Part shown: piece by piece, positions 8,867 through 19,193 of the stretch
Layout: each line of letters opens with the position of its first letter
Position numbering within the stretch: the stretch's first letter is position 1
Assembly (NCBI GenBank): GCA_040772685.1
Contig: JAXGXQ010000002.1
Location: 248,001 to 312,000, forward strand
Reading direction: 5' to 3'
Length of the DNA: 64,000 bases
Origin: JAXGXQ01 sp040772685
GTDB lineage: Bacteria; Bacillota; Clostridia; Saccharofermentanales; UBA5734
The notes under the pieces: model-generated
Told to the model about the DNA's origin: nothing
The model's database searches: none
What the model saw: the letters and a program-made list of their open reading frames with translations, nothing else
Translations under genes and position numbers: made by a program

Positions 8867-9298
8867 CTAAATAATCAAAACCGGAGAGTTAGCATTGACA
8901 AGAACTTTATGCGCAACGCTGCCCAGAATCAGGCGACGCAAGGTTCCCATGCCGTATGATCCCATGACGATCAGATCAACTTCATTTTCGTCTGCATAAT
9001 TGATAATCTCTGTGGCTGGGTCACCTTCCAGCGAAACTAGTTTTACCCTGTAATCATCAAAATCGGGAATCACAGCGCGGGCTGTTTCCAGAATTTTTCG
9101 CGAATGAGCGCGCATCTCTTTCAGGACATTGCTCTCCACAAAACTCCGCTCAAAATCAAGATAAGTGCGCATTGCGGGCATATCGTACACATTCAGGATA
9201 ACCAGGCGGGCCTGAGAGAAATCGGCCATTTCTCTGGCTTTATGAACCGCGCTTACAGTGCAATCACCGCCATCAACCGGCACCAGTACTATTTTCAT
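8867..9298 (-). CDS. Universal stress protein UspA family (second of pair)
   Basis: 143 residues, single Usp domain. The N-terminal VPVDGGDCT and the C-terminal ATP-binding motif GSYGMGTLRRLILGSVAHKV are typical. The start at 9298 is chosen because AAGGAGGG lies seven bases before it; an upstream in-frame start lacks a ribosome site. It is a paralogue of the gene just upstream (9388-9819) and shares most motifs with it, so the pair arose by tandem duplication. The role is probably nucleotide-binding stress adaptation; the ligand is unknown. Confidence 0.9.
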   Translation of the reverse strand: MKIVLVPVDGGDCTVSAVHKAREMADFSQARLVILNVYDMPAMRTYLDFERSFVESNVLKEMRAHSRKILETARAVIPDFDDYRVKLVSLEGDPATEIINYADENEVDLIVMGSYGMGTLRRLILGSVAHKVLVNANSPVLII

Positions 9299-9322
9299 GT
9301 CAAGGCCCTCCTTGAGAGCAAC

Positions 9323-9361
9323 ACAGGCGCTCAGGTTGTAATACAAAGCCTGAACGCCTGT
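9323..9361. other. Hairpin between the two usp genes
   Basis: ACAGGCG (9323-9329) pairs with CGCCTGT (9355-9361), and an inner CAGG/CCTG pair extends the stem. On the minus transcript no T run follows, so it is more likely an mRNA processing or stability element between the paralogues. On the plus strand it does run into five T residues. Confidence 0.5.
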
Positions 9362-9387
9362 TTTTCGGCAAATCACCACATGGCTGC

Positions 9388-9819
9388 TTAGATAATCATA
9401 ACCGGGGTTTCCGCCTGGACAACAACCTTATGGGAAACACTGCCCAGGAAGAACCGCCGGAAAGTACCCATACCGTGTGAACCCATGACAATGAGTTCAA
9501 CATCGTTCAGCTTGGCATATTCCACAATCCTGTCCGCCGGGTCGCCTTCCAGCGAAACCAGTTCGATCCGGTCTTCACTGAAGTCCGGAATAAAACTGCG
9601 TGCTGTTTCCAGTGTCTTTTTTGAACGTGCACGCAAATCCTGCAATATATTGTCTTCGCGCTTATCTGTATCAAAATCAAAATATGAACGCAAAGTCGGC
9701 ATGTCATAAATATTCATAATAATCAGCTTGGCGTTATAAAAATCGGCCATTTCGCGGGCTTTGGTAACTGCAAGTTCAGTGCAGTCACTTCCGTCGATTG
9801 GAACAAGTATTGTTTTCAT
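9388..9819 (-). CDS. Universal stress protein UspA family (first of pair)
   Basis: 143 residues, one Usp domain. The N-terminus is MKTILVPIDGSDCT and the nucleotide-binding loop near the C-terminus is GSHGMGTFRRFFLGSVSHKV. TAAGGAG precedes the ATG. It is followed 89 bases later by its paralogue at 8867-9298, with a long hairpin between them. A minus-strand TATAAT at 9913-9918 probably serves as the -10 box for both, although the -35 box is poor. Confidence 0.92.
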   Translation of the reverse strand: MKTILVPIDGSDCTELAVTKAREMADFYNAKLIIMNIYDMPTLRSYFDFDTDKREDNILQDLRARSKKTLETARSFIPDFSEDRIELVSLEGDPADRIVEYAKLNDVELIVMGSHGMGTFRRFFLGSVSHKVVVQAETPVMII

Positions 9820-9985
9820 AAAAATTCTCCTTACAACTGCTCCTTGCTTAGGTGCTGTTTCCTTATGCCTCGTCAGTCTTTTTCTGCGAATCCTGTCTTC
9901 AATAACAATTTCATTATATCGGCTGGCAGCGCGCTAAGCTGTAATATCTGTAACAGTTGCGACTGCTCAGCTGCTTGGCCAATTG

Positions 9986-12900
9986 TTACTGAAAATCGGA
10001 TTTAAGAATATCGGCATCGGTTAATCGCACTACAACTTCGTGGCGTTTACCGTCGTTGAGCAGGTAAAAGCGATTGTCACTGGCAGCTTGTTTCCCGTCG
10101 ATTGTCAGTGCTGAAATTCGCTTGCCGGCACCTGTGGGATTCTCAAAACGAATATTGTAGACTGTGTCGCCGTTGCGGTAATCAACTTCCCAGGCTTTCA
10201 GCACAGCCGGGAAAGCCGGTTGCAAGATTAGATGGTCGCTTTCACGCCTGATCCCGAGCAAAGACTGCAGCATTGCCTGGTAAAGCCAGCCGGAGGAGCC
10301 GGTATACCAGCTCCAGCCTCCCTTGCCTGTGAAAGGCTCGCCAATGTTAATATCAGCCGCAACCACATACGGTTCACGTTCATACCGCATCATGTCGCGT
10401 GGTGTCGAAGTGAAGTTAATTGGATTGAGCATGGCCATCAATTCCCGGGCATCTTTGCCGCGTCCCGCCCTGGCAAAAGCCATCGCCAGCCAGACCGCTG
10501 CATGCGTGTACTGACCGCCGTTTTCACGAATCCCCGGGAAATAACCCCGGATGTAGCCCGGATCGGGATCAGAAACGTTGAAGGGTGGCGTCAGCAGTTG
10601 AATAATAGAAACGTCGCGGTGAACCAGATGACGATTGGCAGCTTCCAGCGCCTCACTGGTCCGTTCCGGGTTGCCTGCACCGGATAGCACTGACCAGGAC
10701 TGACTGATTGAGTCGATTTGGCACTCGGCATTGAGATGTGAACCCATCGGGCTGCCGTCATCAAACCAGGCACGTTTGTACCAGTGTCCGTCCCAGGCGT
10801 GTGTTTCGATATTAACGCGCAATTCTTCGCGTAGGTTATCAAAGCCGCTGGCGAGATCGTTGTCGCCAAACCGGCGGCAAATCGGGGCGAACCGCTTCAG
10901 GACTGTGCAGAGGAACCAACCGAGCCAGACGCTTTCGCCACGTCCTTCCACGCCGACGCGGTTCATGCCGTCATTCCAGTCACCACCGCCCATGAGCGGG
11001 ATCCCGTGCGCTCCAAATCTGCTGGCTCGCTCAATCGCCCTCAGGCAATGTTCATAGACACTGGCAGATTGTTCGGAGATGCGCGGTGCGAACATCCGTT
11101 CATGTTCACCGGGAGCCAATGGCTCACCTTCGATAAATGGAATCTGTTCTTTCAACAGTGCCAGGGAACCAGTGCGTTCAACATAGGCAGCAACCGCAAA
11201 TGGCAGCCAGAGCAGGTCGTCAGTGATCAATGTGCGAACACCGATGCCTGTTTCGTTGTGCCACCAGTGCTGCACGTCTCCTTCGATGAACTGGCGGCTG
11301 CAGCACAAGCGGATTTGGTCGGCCGCGTATTCTGGTGCTGAATGGAGCAGTGCCAAAGTATCTTGCAGCTGGTCTCGGAAACCGAAGGCGCCGCCGCTTT
11401 GGTAGAAGGCTGTGCGGGCCATGATCCGGCATGACAGAGTTTGGTACAGCAGCCAGCCGTTCAACATTAGATCCATAGCCCGATCATCTGACTTGACCCG
11501 GATCTGCCCCAGTTTCTGTTGCCAATAGGCACGAACACGCTGTAATTCTGTTTCAGCCTGTTCTGTCTGTTTAAAGCGGGCAGCGACTTGAGCCGCCTCT
11601 GCCGCAGTTGATGTCTGTCCCAAGCCAAGGACGATTGTCTTGGTCTCATTTGCGCCTATAGTGAAGTCCATTTGAATGGCAGCGCAGGGATCAAGGCCGG
11701 CACCTGTAAGATTGCTCAGCTTATCAACCGCGAGTCCATTTGGGAAGTTGATTGAACTGCCCAAGCCCAGGAAGCCTGTGCGGTCGCCCGTATAGCTGGT
11801 GATCGGTTCACTGCCGAAGAGGAAAGCCACAGGCTGTTTATCTTCCGGCGCGTATACGTTATGTGCCAGGAATAAATCATCATCTGCCGAGTATTTACTG
11901 ACAATATAGGGTGCTGTCTGTTCCCGCATTACACCGAGCACCAGTTCCGCATAATGAACCACGGAGAAACTGCGTTCATAATTGCTCGTGTTGTGTAAGG
12001 TGAGTAAAGTCAGCTTAAGCGGCGCTTCAGCAGCGACAAATACTGTCATTTTCTGTTTAAGCTCCAGGCCTGTATGGGTAAATTCGGAATAACCGAAACC
12101 ATGACGCACCTGGTAGTCCTTACCGGTACCAGGCTGCAGCGCCGCCGGTGTTGTGATCGCGCCAGATTCTCTGTCCTTAATGTACACAGCCTCTGAGGCA
12201 GGGTCTGTCACAGGGTCGTTTGACCAGGTTGTCAGTTTGTTTTCCCGGCTGTTGCCGGCCCAGGTATAGCCACCGCCTGTTTCTGAAACCAGGCAACCGA
12301 AATCAGGGTTTGCCATTACATTAATCCAGGGTGCCGGCGTGCTGCGGCCGTTGGCGGGCCAGATCTCATACTCAGTGCCGTCATTGGCAAAACCACCAAT
12401 ACCGTTAAAAAACTCCAGTTGCGGTGCGCTCTGAATAAGTCCGCTGTCCGGCAGGAGTGAATGATCCTGGCCGTCAGGCAGCTGAATGATCCGTGCAGCA
12501 TGTTGGCTGGGGCGTTCAGTTTTGGCTGCGCGCCGGTCACGATAGATCCCCTTTTGCGGATTGATGACAATTCGTGCCACAGCTGCCAGTAAAGTAGCTT
12601 CCTCGTCTGTCATCTGGCTGCGGCGCAGCAGGAAAAGGCTCGGCTTTTGACTGGCGCCGTTATAAACCTTGAGAATACTGGTCAGATCCTGAATCCGGTT
12701 ATGCAGCGGTAAAGCGTAGCCTTCTTCTTCTTCATTAATTAAAACAAGGTCTACGGCCACAGTTTGCTGGCGCAGGAATTCATAAGCCGCAAGCGCGTCA
12801 CGGACAACTGCCAGGTCTTCCAGATTACGCACCCGCATCAGTATTATCGGATCATCACCTGAAATACCAAAGCGCCAGAGACTGCTTTGGCCTAACTTGT

Positions 12901-15900
12901 TTTTGCGGATGATCGCCTCATCGTCGCGGAAAGCCCTGGTCGGATAATACAGCGGGCCAACCATTTCCTGAATGGCGTTATGCAGGCTGGAACTCAAATT
13001 TAGATATTTACGTTCCAGCGTGCTGCTGGTCAGTGCCTGCCGGAAAATATCGTCGTCGTACATCGAACGCTGCAGGCTTTGGCTCAGGTTGCGCGCAGAA
13101 TCACGGTCGGGACTCCAGGCAGTGATAAAGGATACAGAAACAGATTGACCTGCCGGTACGCTAAAGACAGCGCGCAGGCTCATGATCGGGTCATTAGAAA
13201 ACCCTGAACGCCCGGAAAGTGGCTGGCGGACCCGTAATGCATGGGGTTGCTGTTTGGTTCCGCCGCGACCCAGGAAGGCTCTGCGGTCGGTCTCAAATTC
13301 GACGGGACGCTCAAAAGGCGAACTCGAACGCAGTTTGTGAAGAACCACGCCGTTCTTTTCATCCGGACTGCGCTGACGGCGACTGGCTAACAATGCGTTA
13401 TCCTCGCGCAGGTATTCCATTTCCAGGAATAGCTTATTGAAGGCGGGATGTGAGGCTTCCGACATAAAGGTATCGTTTACCACTTCCAGATAGCTCGTTG
13501 CTTCGAGCAGCACAGACTGGTCACCGTGGTTAGTAAAGGTCACCCGTCGCAGTTCAAAATCTTCGAGTGGCGATAAAGTCGCTTCTGTAGTTGTGGTTAT
13601 CAAGCCATCCCGCCGCAGATACTTGACTTTGTCAGCCGAGAAAATTGCCTCGTAGTGATCGGGGCGCACAATCGTCGGGTAGTAGGTACTACTCCAGAGC
13701 TGGTTTGTTTCCAGATTCCGGATATAGATGAATTGTCCGTGGCTTGAGCCAACACGTTCTGAGCGCCAGCGGTGGATCATGGTGTTGTTGCAGCTACTGA
13801 AGCCCTGGCCTTCAGAGGTAAGCATCAGTAAATAGCGCCCGTTAGAGAGTACATGCGCTTCCGGTGTTTCGGGGTTCAAATCTGTAATACGGCGATCTTC
13901 GATTTGCTCTTCCTGATATTCCTGCTGATCGATGTTAATTGAATAGCCGTAACGAGCGAGCAGAACCAGTACTACAGAACGTTTTTCCTCTAACAGAACC
14001 TCGGTCGACTGAACCATCGGTTCTTTGTGGAAACGGCGCTGCAGATTCCGGTTGTTTAGGAAATTGTTGAGCGACGTCATGATCATGCCCTGGTGGTGGG
14101 CCATAAATGTCTGCACCAGTGAATAATTTTGGAGAGTAGCGGAATTTGGCCGGCTGAAGTCAAGTGCTTCATACATGCCGTAGATGCCTGAAGCGCCTAT
14201 ATCTTTTAAATGACGCAGGTTTGCTATTGCTGCTTCTGGTTTAATGCCAAGCGCCAGCGCGGTAGCGTATGGAGCTACCACACGGGCAGGCCGCATACTC
14301 GACTGCAGACGAAGATACTGCATACCAAAGGCCATGTACTGGTAATTAGAATCGACATCAAACATAAAATACTGAGATTCGGAAACACCCCAGGGGATGT
14401 CAAATTTTTTGCCGTGCATAATCTGGCGCTGGACAGCAGCCCGGTTGCTGCGCTCAATCAGCGTGCCGCGGGGAGCGCGCATAATCAGGTTTGGCATCAG
14501 GTATTCGAACATGGTGCCACTCCAGGAAACCAGGGCGGGAACTCCCTTTACAAGGGTAAGCGGACGACCGAGCGAGAACCAGTGTTTCTGTGGCACGTCA
14601 CCTTTAGCGATGGCCAGGAAGCTGGCTGCGCGGGCTTCAGATGCGAGCAAATCGTAATGCCCGCTTTCGCTGCTTTGGGTTGAAACGTTATAGCCAATGT
14701 GAAACAGCCTGTGTTTTTCATCGTATAAGGGCTTAAAATCAGCGTGATCGACAATATAGTCAATTTCCATGCAGATGCTGCGGATCAGGTCCATCATGTC
14801 CATTGCAGCTGGCTGTTCAAGTTTTGCCAGATCCTTAAGGCTGAGCTTCACATCTAAGCCTGCAGGCGTGGCGTAAGTTTTGATTATTGTTTGTAATGAT
14901 TCAGCAAATTTGAGAATGCGTGCTGTGTAGTAAGAATCAAGTTCCGGCTGCGCTGCAGCTGCTGTCAGAGATTCGAAAAACTGTTCGCGTTCCTGTTCGT
15001 CAGTCAATGAACCCTGGAGCACGTCAGGATCAAGCCCGCCGGCAGCCAGCGTATCGCGGGCTCCCTGCACCAGGCATTTATTTAGCAACGGTTTTTGCGC
15101 CAATTCGAGCAGTCCGTTTTTCAGAGTAATCAATGAGGTCAGGAAGTTACCACTGTCAACTACGGAAACGTAGTTGGGCCAGACAAGTTCCAAAGTTTGG
15201 ACAAAGTACCAGTTGTAAAGATGGCCGTTCCATTTGGGCATCTTCTGAATCGTACGCAGAACATTGTCACAATGTTCGACCAGATCACAAAGGGTGATGT
15301 AGCCAAAGTCGCAGGCGCTTAAGGCTGAGAGCAGCTGCATGCCCAGGTTGGTTGGCGAAGTTTTATCGGCTAGTTTTGGCCCTGGGAATTCCTGGTAGTT
15401 ATCGGGGCAAAGCCAGTTATTTTCTGCGGTAGAAAAATCTTCAAAGAAGCGCCAGGTTCTGCGGGCAAGAATCCGTAATTCCTTTTCTTCATTAGTTGGC
15501 AGCTGATAGCGGATGGATGTGCGCGGCGGCAGGCTGACACGCCAGGCAAACCAGGGTGCCGCCAGCCAGAGCAAAGCCTGAACCAACAGCAAGAAAAGGT
15601 TAAGACCCCGCAACTGCCAGATAGCCGCTGCACCTAAAAGGATAGCGGCAGGAAGTGAAGGCAGGAAAAGGCGAATATAGCTGCTGAGGGAATTTTGCAG
15701 AGATTTTTCCACTGATTCCGATGTTTGCCATTCCAACAGGTAACGATGCGTGATAAACATGCGCACAAGCGTGCGGGTTATCGCATCGAGCGACATCCAG
15801 GCCCGGAAAGGCAGAAAGATCACGTAAAGCAGTGCCTGAATCACTATCAGGCCGGCATTTTCTAATAAAATCTGGTGTGCCACCCGAACCGTGGAGTTTT

Positions 15901-18781
15901 GTAGTTTTCTGAAGATCGTGTCGGCAAACAGGCTAAGCAACTGCCAGAAATCGCCAAAAACAACGAATGGCAGCCAGAGCCAGGGAATGGCAGGGAAAAA
16001 AGCCACATTGAGCAAAACAGCGACTACACTGGCAATTGGTGTGATGCTGCGGCGCAGATTGTCCAGCATTTTCCAACGCGACAGCCAGTTTATCGGTGAG
16101 GTGCTGAAAATCCAGGGCAATAGCTGCCAGTCACCGCGGATCCAGCGATGGTCCCGCCGGGCGAAGGCGGCGAAGTTGGGCGGTGTACTGTCCAGCAGGC
16201 GGATACCACTGGCAAATGCGCAGCGGGTGAGACTGCTTTCGAGCAAGTCGTGCGACAGAACCGAGTTTTCCGGAATCATGCCGCCCAGCAGTATATGCAG
16301 GACTTTGTAATCGTAGATTCCTTTGCCGACAAAGATACCTTCATCGAAAGTATCCTGATAAACATCCGATATTACAGAGGCATAGCTGTCGATGCCGGAT
16401 TCCCCTGCGAAAACCCGCGAGAAGAAGCTGCTGCGGGCGTCGCTCACTCTGGAGGTGATTTCTGATTGCACAATAGCGTAGCCGCTGACAATACGCTTGG
16501 TTTTCGGGTCAATAACCGGCCAGTTGAGCGGGTGCGCCATTATGCCTACTAACAGGGCGCCGCTTTCGCGTACCAGCTCAGTGTCAGCATCAAGTGTGAT
16601 GACAAAGCGGAAGCTTTGCATGATTTCCGGCGAGCCTACCTGGATTTTGAATCCGGTGCTTTCATCGCCGGAAAGCAGGGCGTTAAGTTCTTCCAGCTTG
16701 CCGCGTTTACGTTCCCAGCACATCCAGCATTGCTCAGACTCGTTCCATTTACGGCTGCGTATCAAAAGTGAAAAACGCTTGGCAGTTCCCGGGTAGCGAT
16801 CGTTCAGATCGTCAATTGCCTTCGTTGCCGCGGCAATAATTTCCTCATCGTCAGGCGCGAATTCCGTCGGTGAATCGCGCAGATCGCCCAATACAGCAAA
16901 ATAAAGATTTTCCTGTTTGTTCGCAAGGTAGTACCTTTCCAGGCGGGCTGCATAAGTGCGGGCGGATTCGACGTTGCCGATAATGACTGGCATGACAACG
17001 AAAGTCCGGAATTCATCCGGGATATGTTCAGTGAAATCCATAGACAATTGTGGTTTAGGCTTAATGATTCGAGTAAAAGTCGAGTGTGTCAGCAGAATAC
17101 TGACTCCCACAGCCAGAATACCGATGTTGATAAAAAAGAAAACTGCTGCAACTGTGTTCTCTGCGAACATGCCTGCACCGGAGCGATACAGCAGCCAAAG
17201 CTGTAACAGCGTCAGTATAGTAATTGAGGCTATGTAAACAATACTGCGAATAGTTTTCTGGCGGTCATTGCCTTCCAGGGGCCTGTAGGCACGGTTGGCA
17301 ATGTAGTCGTCCAGTAAGCTGCGGCCTCTGCCAATCAAAAAGGTACCGATATGATTAGGAACAGGTAATTCATCCCAAGGAATATTCATGGGGTCGCTGC
17401 TGTCTCTTGCGGCTTTTTCTACCTGGTCAGTATCGTTATTCTGCGGCTGCGCACCAATCGCCATAGCACTGACTGTCAACGGCTCGTCGTTTGGAGCTCC
17501 TGGTCCATTCAGGGCATGAACCTGCTGATCACCCAGACGGGCCAGTTGCAGTGCTTTTGTAGCTACCACAGATTCGTCCAGGCTATATTTATCTGCCAGC
17601 TTTTGAATTTGACGGCGATAGCGGGCTCGCGTATTACCGTCAACTTTGTCGTAAACGCCGGCGGGATCGAGGGCGAGCGTTGCTTCTGCAAGAGAAACCT
17701 TGCGGTAGTTCTGTTCCCAGTTCATTTCACCTACTTCTTTAAGGCTGATGATCAGGGCGCTGACCGTAGATTCAGCAAGTGCTTCACGTTGACGGTCCTG
17801 AGTGATCAGGTTATGCAGCTGGCGTTGATAATCCTCAACGCCAACACCGCTCAGGCTGGCCAGCCAGCGGACAATTTCCGATTCATCAACGGAAAGATTA
17901 CGCAGACGATAAATGAAGTGAGCCAGGAAGGTTTCATCCGTACACTCGTTCCAGAAATTCTCTTGTTGTAAAATGGCGGCTGTTTCTTCAGAACTGCGAC
18001 GTAAGGCGGCAGCAACCCGTTCCGCTGTATCATCTGCCCGCATCCGGACATGTATGTTATTGATCAGACGAATGGCTTCATCGACAATCCGCTCAAGCAA
18101 ACAGAGGCTGAGCACATGCGGCAGCGCCCAGAGTTCTTTTGAGGTGAGCTCTTCCGATTTCTGGTAGTCACTGATGTAATTAACGAGTGATTCTTCGTGG
18201 ATATGGCCATTTGTGCCCGAGATGATTTTGTGAGCGATGAGATAAATCCGCGGGTAGCTCCGGGTACTGCTGATATTGAGTACCGGCAGGCGCGAGAGCT
18301 GGCGCAAATTACCGGCCCCTTGTAACCGTTTGATTTCACGATAAATCAGGTTATAGTTTTCAAACAGCCAGAGAGAAGCGGGAATCAGCGAGATGGTTCG
18401 CGCGGGAGTTCTGCTTAGCTGGCGCCGGATATATTGCAGGTTCAGGTACACACGCCATTGAATATCTGCCAGGACGCGTGTACGAGCTTTTTCACGTACA
18501 GGGTATTTACGGGCGAAGGCTGCCATGCTGAATTCCGCTTCGTCAGCACTGATTGTGGCATACATCAGCTGCAGCCACTCACGTGTTTTCGTAGTCCGGT
18601 CACTGGGCCGGAAATAGTTTTTGGCATCGGAATAAGCCCGGTAACTAAGCGGAATTAATAGAATTATAACGATTGTAATCAGGATGCCTGGCCAGGTCAG
18701 CCAGTACTCCCTTAAAAAGCGACCTGCCATTATTATTAGCAGGTCCGGATTATCCATTTTTTGCAGCATGGCATTGATCAT
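9986..18781 (-). CDS. Cyclic beta-1,2-glucan synthase-like giant protein (GT84 + GH94)
   Basis: 2931 residues, the size of NdvB/Cgs proteins. These use UDP-glucose to build and cyclise beta-1,2-glucans at the membrane. An N-terminal membrane segment (about 20-45) is followed by a cytoplasmic region and more membrane segments near 515-570 and 970-1100. The glycosyltransferase core lies between, with LDADTE near 730 and RRDHRWIRGDWQ near 880. A glycoamylase-like domain follows (about 1120-1500), then two GH94 phosphorylase-like regions. The last keeps the general-acid motif GGGDWNDGMN (about 2600), so the phosphorylase part looks chemically intact. No truncation or frameshift is visible. An AAGGAG lies about 12 bases before the ATG. 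A cyclic or linear glucan product is an inference from the family. Confidence 0.88.
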   Translation of the reverse strand: MINAMLQKMDNPDLLIIMAGRFLREYWLTWPGILITIVIILLIPLSYRAYSDAKNYFRPSDRTTKTREWLQLMYATISADEAEFSMAAFARKYPVREKARTRVLADIQWRVYLNLQYIRRQLSRTPARTISLIPASLWLFENYNLIYREIKRLQGAGNLRQLSRLPVLNISSTRSYPRIYLIAHKIISGTNGHIHEESLVNYISDYQKSEELTSKELWALPHVLSLCLLERIVDEAIRLINNIHVRMRADDTAERVAAALRRSSEETAAILQQENFWNECTDETFLAHFIYRLRNLSVDESEIVRWLASLSGVGVEDYQRQLHNLITQDRQREALAESTVSALIISLKEVGEMNWEQNYRKVSLAEATLALDPAGVYDKVDGNTRARYRRQIQKLADKYSLDESVVATKALQLARLGDQQVHALNGPGAPNDEPLTVSAMAIGAQPQNNDTDQVEKAARDSSDPMNIPWDELPVPNHIGTFLIGRGRSLLDDYIANRAYRPLEGNDRQKTIRSIVYIASITILTLLQLWLLYRSGAGMFAENTVAAVFFFINIGILAVGVSILLTHSTFTRIIKPKPQLSMDFTEHIPDEFRTFVVMPVIIGNVESARTYAARLERYYLANKQENLYFAVLGDLRDSPTEFAPDDEEIIAAATKAIDDLNDRYPGTAKRFSLLIRSRKWNESEQCWMCWERKRGKLEELNALLSGDESTGFKIQVGSPEIMQSFRFVITLDADTELVRESGALLVGIMAHPLNWPVIDPKTKRIVSGYAIVQSEITSRVSDARSSFFSRVFAGESGIDSYASVISDVYQDTFDEGIFVGKGIYDYKVLHILLGGMIPENSVLSHDLLESSLTRCAFASGIRLLDSTPPNFAAFARRDHRWIRGDWQLLPWIFSTSPINWLSRWKMLDNLRRSITPIASVVAVLLNVAFFPAIPWLWLPFVVFGDFWQLLSLFADTIFRKLQNSTVRVAHQILLENAGLIVIQALLYVIFLPFRAWMSLDAITRTLVRMFITHRYLLEWQTSESVEKSLQNSLSSYIRLFLPSLPAAILLGAAAIWQLRGLNLFLLLVQALLWLAAPWFAWRVSLPPRTSIRYQLPTNEEKELRILARRTWRFFEDFSTAENNWLCPDNYQEFPGPKLADKTSPTNLGMQLLSALSACDFGYITLCDLVEHCDNVLRTIQKMPKWNGHLYNWYFVQTLELVWPNYVSVVDSGNFLTSLITLKNGLLELAQKPLLNKCLVQGARDTLAAGGLDPDVLQGSLTDEQEREQFFESLTAAAAQPELDSYYTARILKFAESLQTIIKTYATPAGLDVKLSLKDLAKLEQPAAMDMMDLIRSICMEIDYIVDHADFKPLYDEKHRLFHIGYNVSTQSSESGHYDLLASEARAASFLAIAKGDVPQKHWFSLGRPLTLVKGVPALVSWSGTMFEYLMPNLIMRAPRGTLIERSNRAAVQRQIMHGKKFDIPWGVSESQYFMFDVDSNYQYMAFGMQYLRLQSSMRPARVVAPYATALALGIKPEAAIANLRHLKDIGASGIYGMYEALDFSRPNSATLQNYSLVQTFMAHHQGMIMTSLNNFLNNRNLQRRFHKEPMVQSTEVLLEEKRSVVLVLLARYGYSINIDQQEYQEEQIEDRRITDLNPETPEAHVLSNGRYLLMLTSEGQGFSSCNNTMIHRWRSERVGSSHGQFIYIRNLETNQLWSSTYYPTIVRPDHYEAIFSADKVKYLRRDGLITTTTEATLSPLEDFELRRVTFTNHGDQSVLLEATSYLEVVNDTFMSEASHPAFNKLFLEMEYLREDNALLASRRQRSPDEKNGVVLHKLRSSSPFERPVEFETDRRAFLGRGGTKQQPHALRVRQPLSGRSGFSNDPIMSLRAVFSVPAGQSVSVSFITAWSPDRDSARNLSQSLQRSMYDDDIFRQALTSSTLERKYLNLSSSLHNAIQEMVGPLYYPTRAFRDDEAIIRKNKLGQSSLWRFGISGDDPIILMRVRNLEDLAVVRDALAAYEFLRQQTVAVDLVLINEEEEGYALPLHNRIQDLTSILKVYNGASQKPSLFLLRRSQMTDEEATLLAAVARIVINPQKGIYRDRRAAKTERPSQHAARIIQLPDGQDHSLLPDSGLIQSAPQLEFFNGIGGFANDGTEYEIWPANGRSTPAPWINVMANPDFGCLVSETGGGYTWAGNSRENKLTTWSNDPVTDPASEAVYIKDRESGAITTPAALQPGTGKDYQVRHGFGYSEFTHTGLELKQKMTVFVAAEAPLKLTLLTLHNTSNYERSFSVVHYAELVLGVMREQTAPYIVSKYSADDDLFLAHNVYAPEDKQPVAFLFGSEPITSYTGDRTGFLGLGSSINFPNGLAVDKLSNLTGAGLDPCAAIQMDFTIGANETKTIVLGLGQTSTAAEAAQVAARFKQTEQAETELQRVRAYWQQKLGQIRVKSDDRAMDLMLNGWLLYQTLSCRIMARTAFYQSGGAFGFRDQLQDTLALLHSAPEYAADQIRLCCSRQFIEGDVQHWWHNETGIGVRTLITDDLLWLPFAVAAYVERTGSLALLKEQIPFIEGEPLAPGEHERMFAPRISEQSASVYEHCLRAIERASRFGAHGIPLMGGGDWNDGMNRVGVEGRGESVWLGWFLCTVLKRFAPICRRFGDNDLASGFDNLREELRVNIETHAWDGHWYKRAWFDDGSPMGSHLNAECQIDSISQSWSVLSGAGNPERTSEALEAANRHLVHRDVSIIQLLTPPFNVSDPDPGYIRGYFPGIRENGGQYTHAAVWLAMAFARAGRGKDARELMAMLNPINFTSTPRDMMRYEREPYVVAADINIGEPFTGKGGWSWYTGSSGWLYQAMLQSLLGIRRESDHLILQPAFPAVLKAWEVDYRNGDTVYNIRFENPTGAGKRISALTIDGKQAASDNRFYLLNDGKRHEVVVRLTDADILKSDFQ

Positions 18782-18798
18782 TCCCAGCGTTTGCTCCT

Positions 18799-19173
18799 TT
18801 ATTTACGTGTAGCCAGTTGTTCCATCAGCCATTCACACAGGATTATGGCATGGTTGACAGTTTCGCTTTTCGCAGCATACAACAAGGTAACGTTACCTGT
18901 TTTAAGTTTGTCTTCAACTATTGTAACAAACTCTGGTGAAGTAGGATTATTCTCTAGTTCATGACGGTAACGGGCGCGGAAATAATCCATCTTTGCCGGA
19001 TTATGACCAAAATCCTTGCGGCTTTCCGGTGATGGTGCTATATTTTTACGCCATTCGTCAAATTGTAGTTCCTCTTTGGCAACACCCCGCGGCCAGAGCC
19101 TGTCTACCATAATTCTGAAGCCGTCTGCGGGTTCCGCTGCTTCATAAACACGCTTAATTTGAATAACAGACAT
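18799..19173 (-). CDS. DUF488 family protein (YeaO-like)
   Basis: 124 residues. The motif VDRLWPRGVAKEEL near residue 23 and the FRARYRHEL region near 70 are typical of the small DUF488/YeaO family, whose biochemical role is unknown. It lies 17 bases upstream of the giant glucan synthase gene on the same strand, so the two may share a transcript. AGGCGGTGG precedes the ATG. Confidence 0.88.
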   Translation of the reverse strand: MSVIQIKRVYEAAEPADGFRIMVDRLWPRGVAKEELQFDEWRKNIAPSPESRKDFGHNPAKMDYFRARYRHELENNPTSPEFVTIVEDKLKTGNVTLLYAAKSETVNHAIILCEWLMEQLATRK

Positions 19174-19193
19174 ATACCACCGCCTAAAATCAA

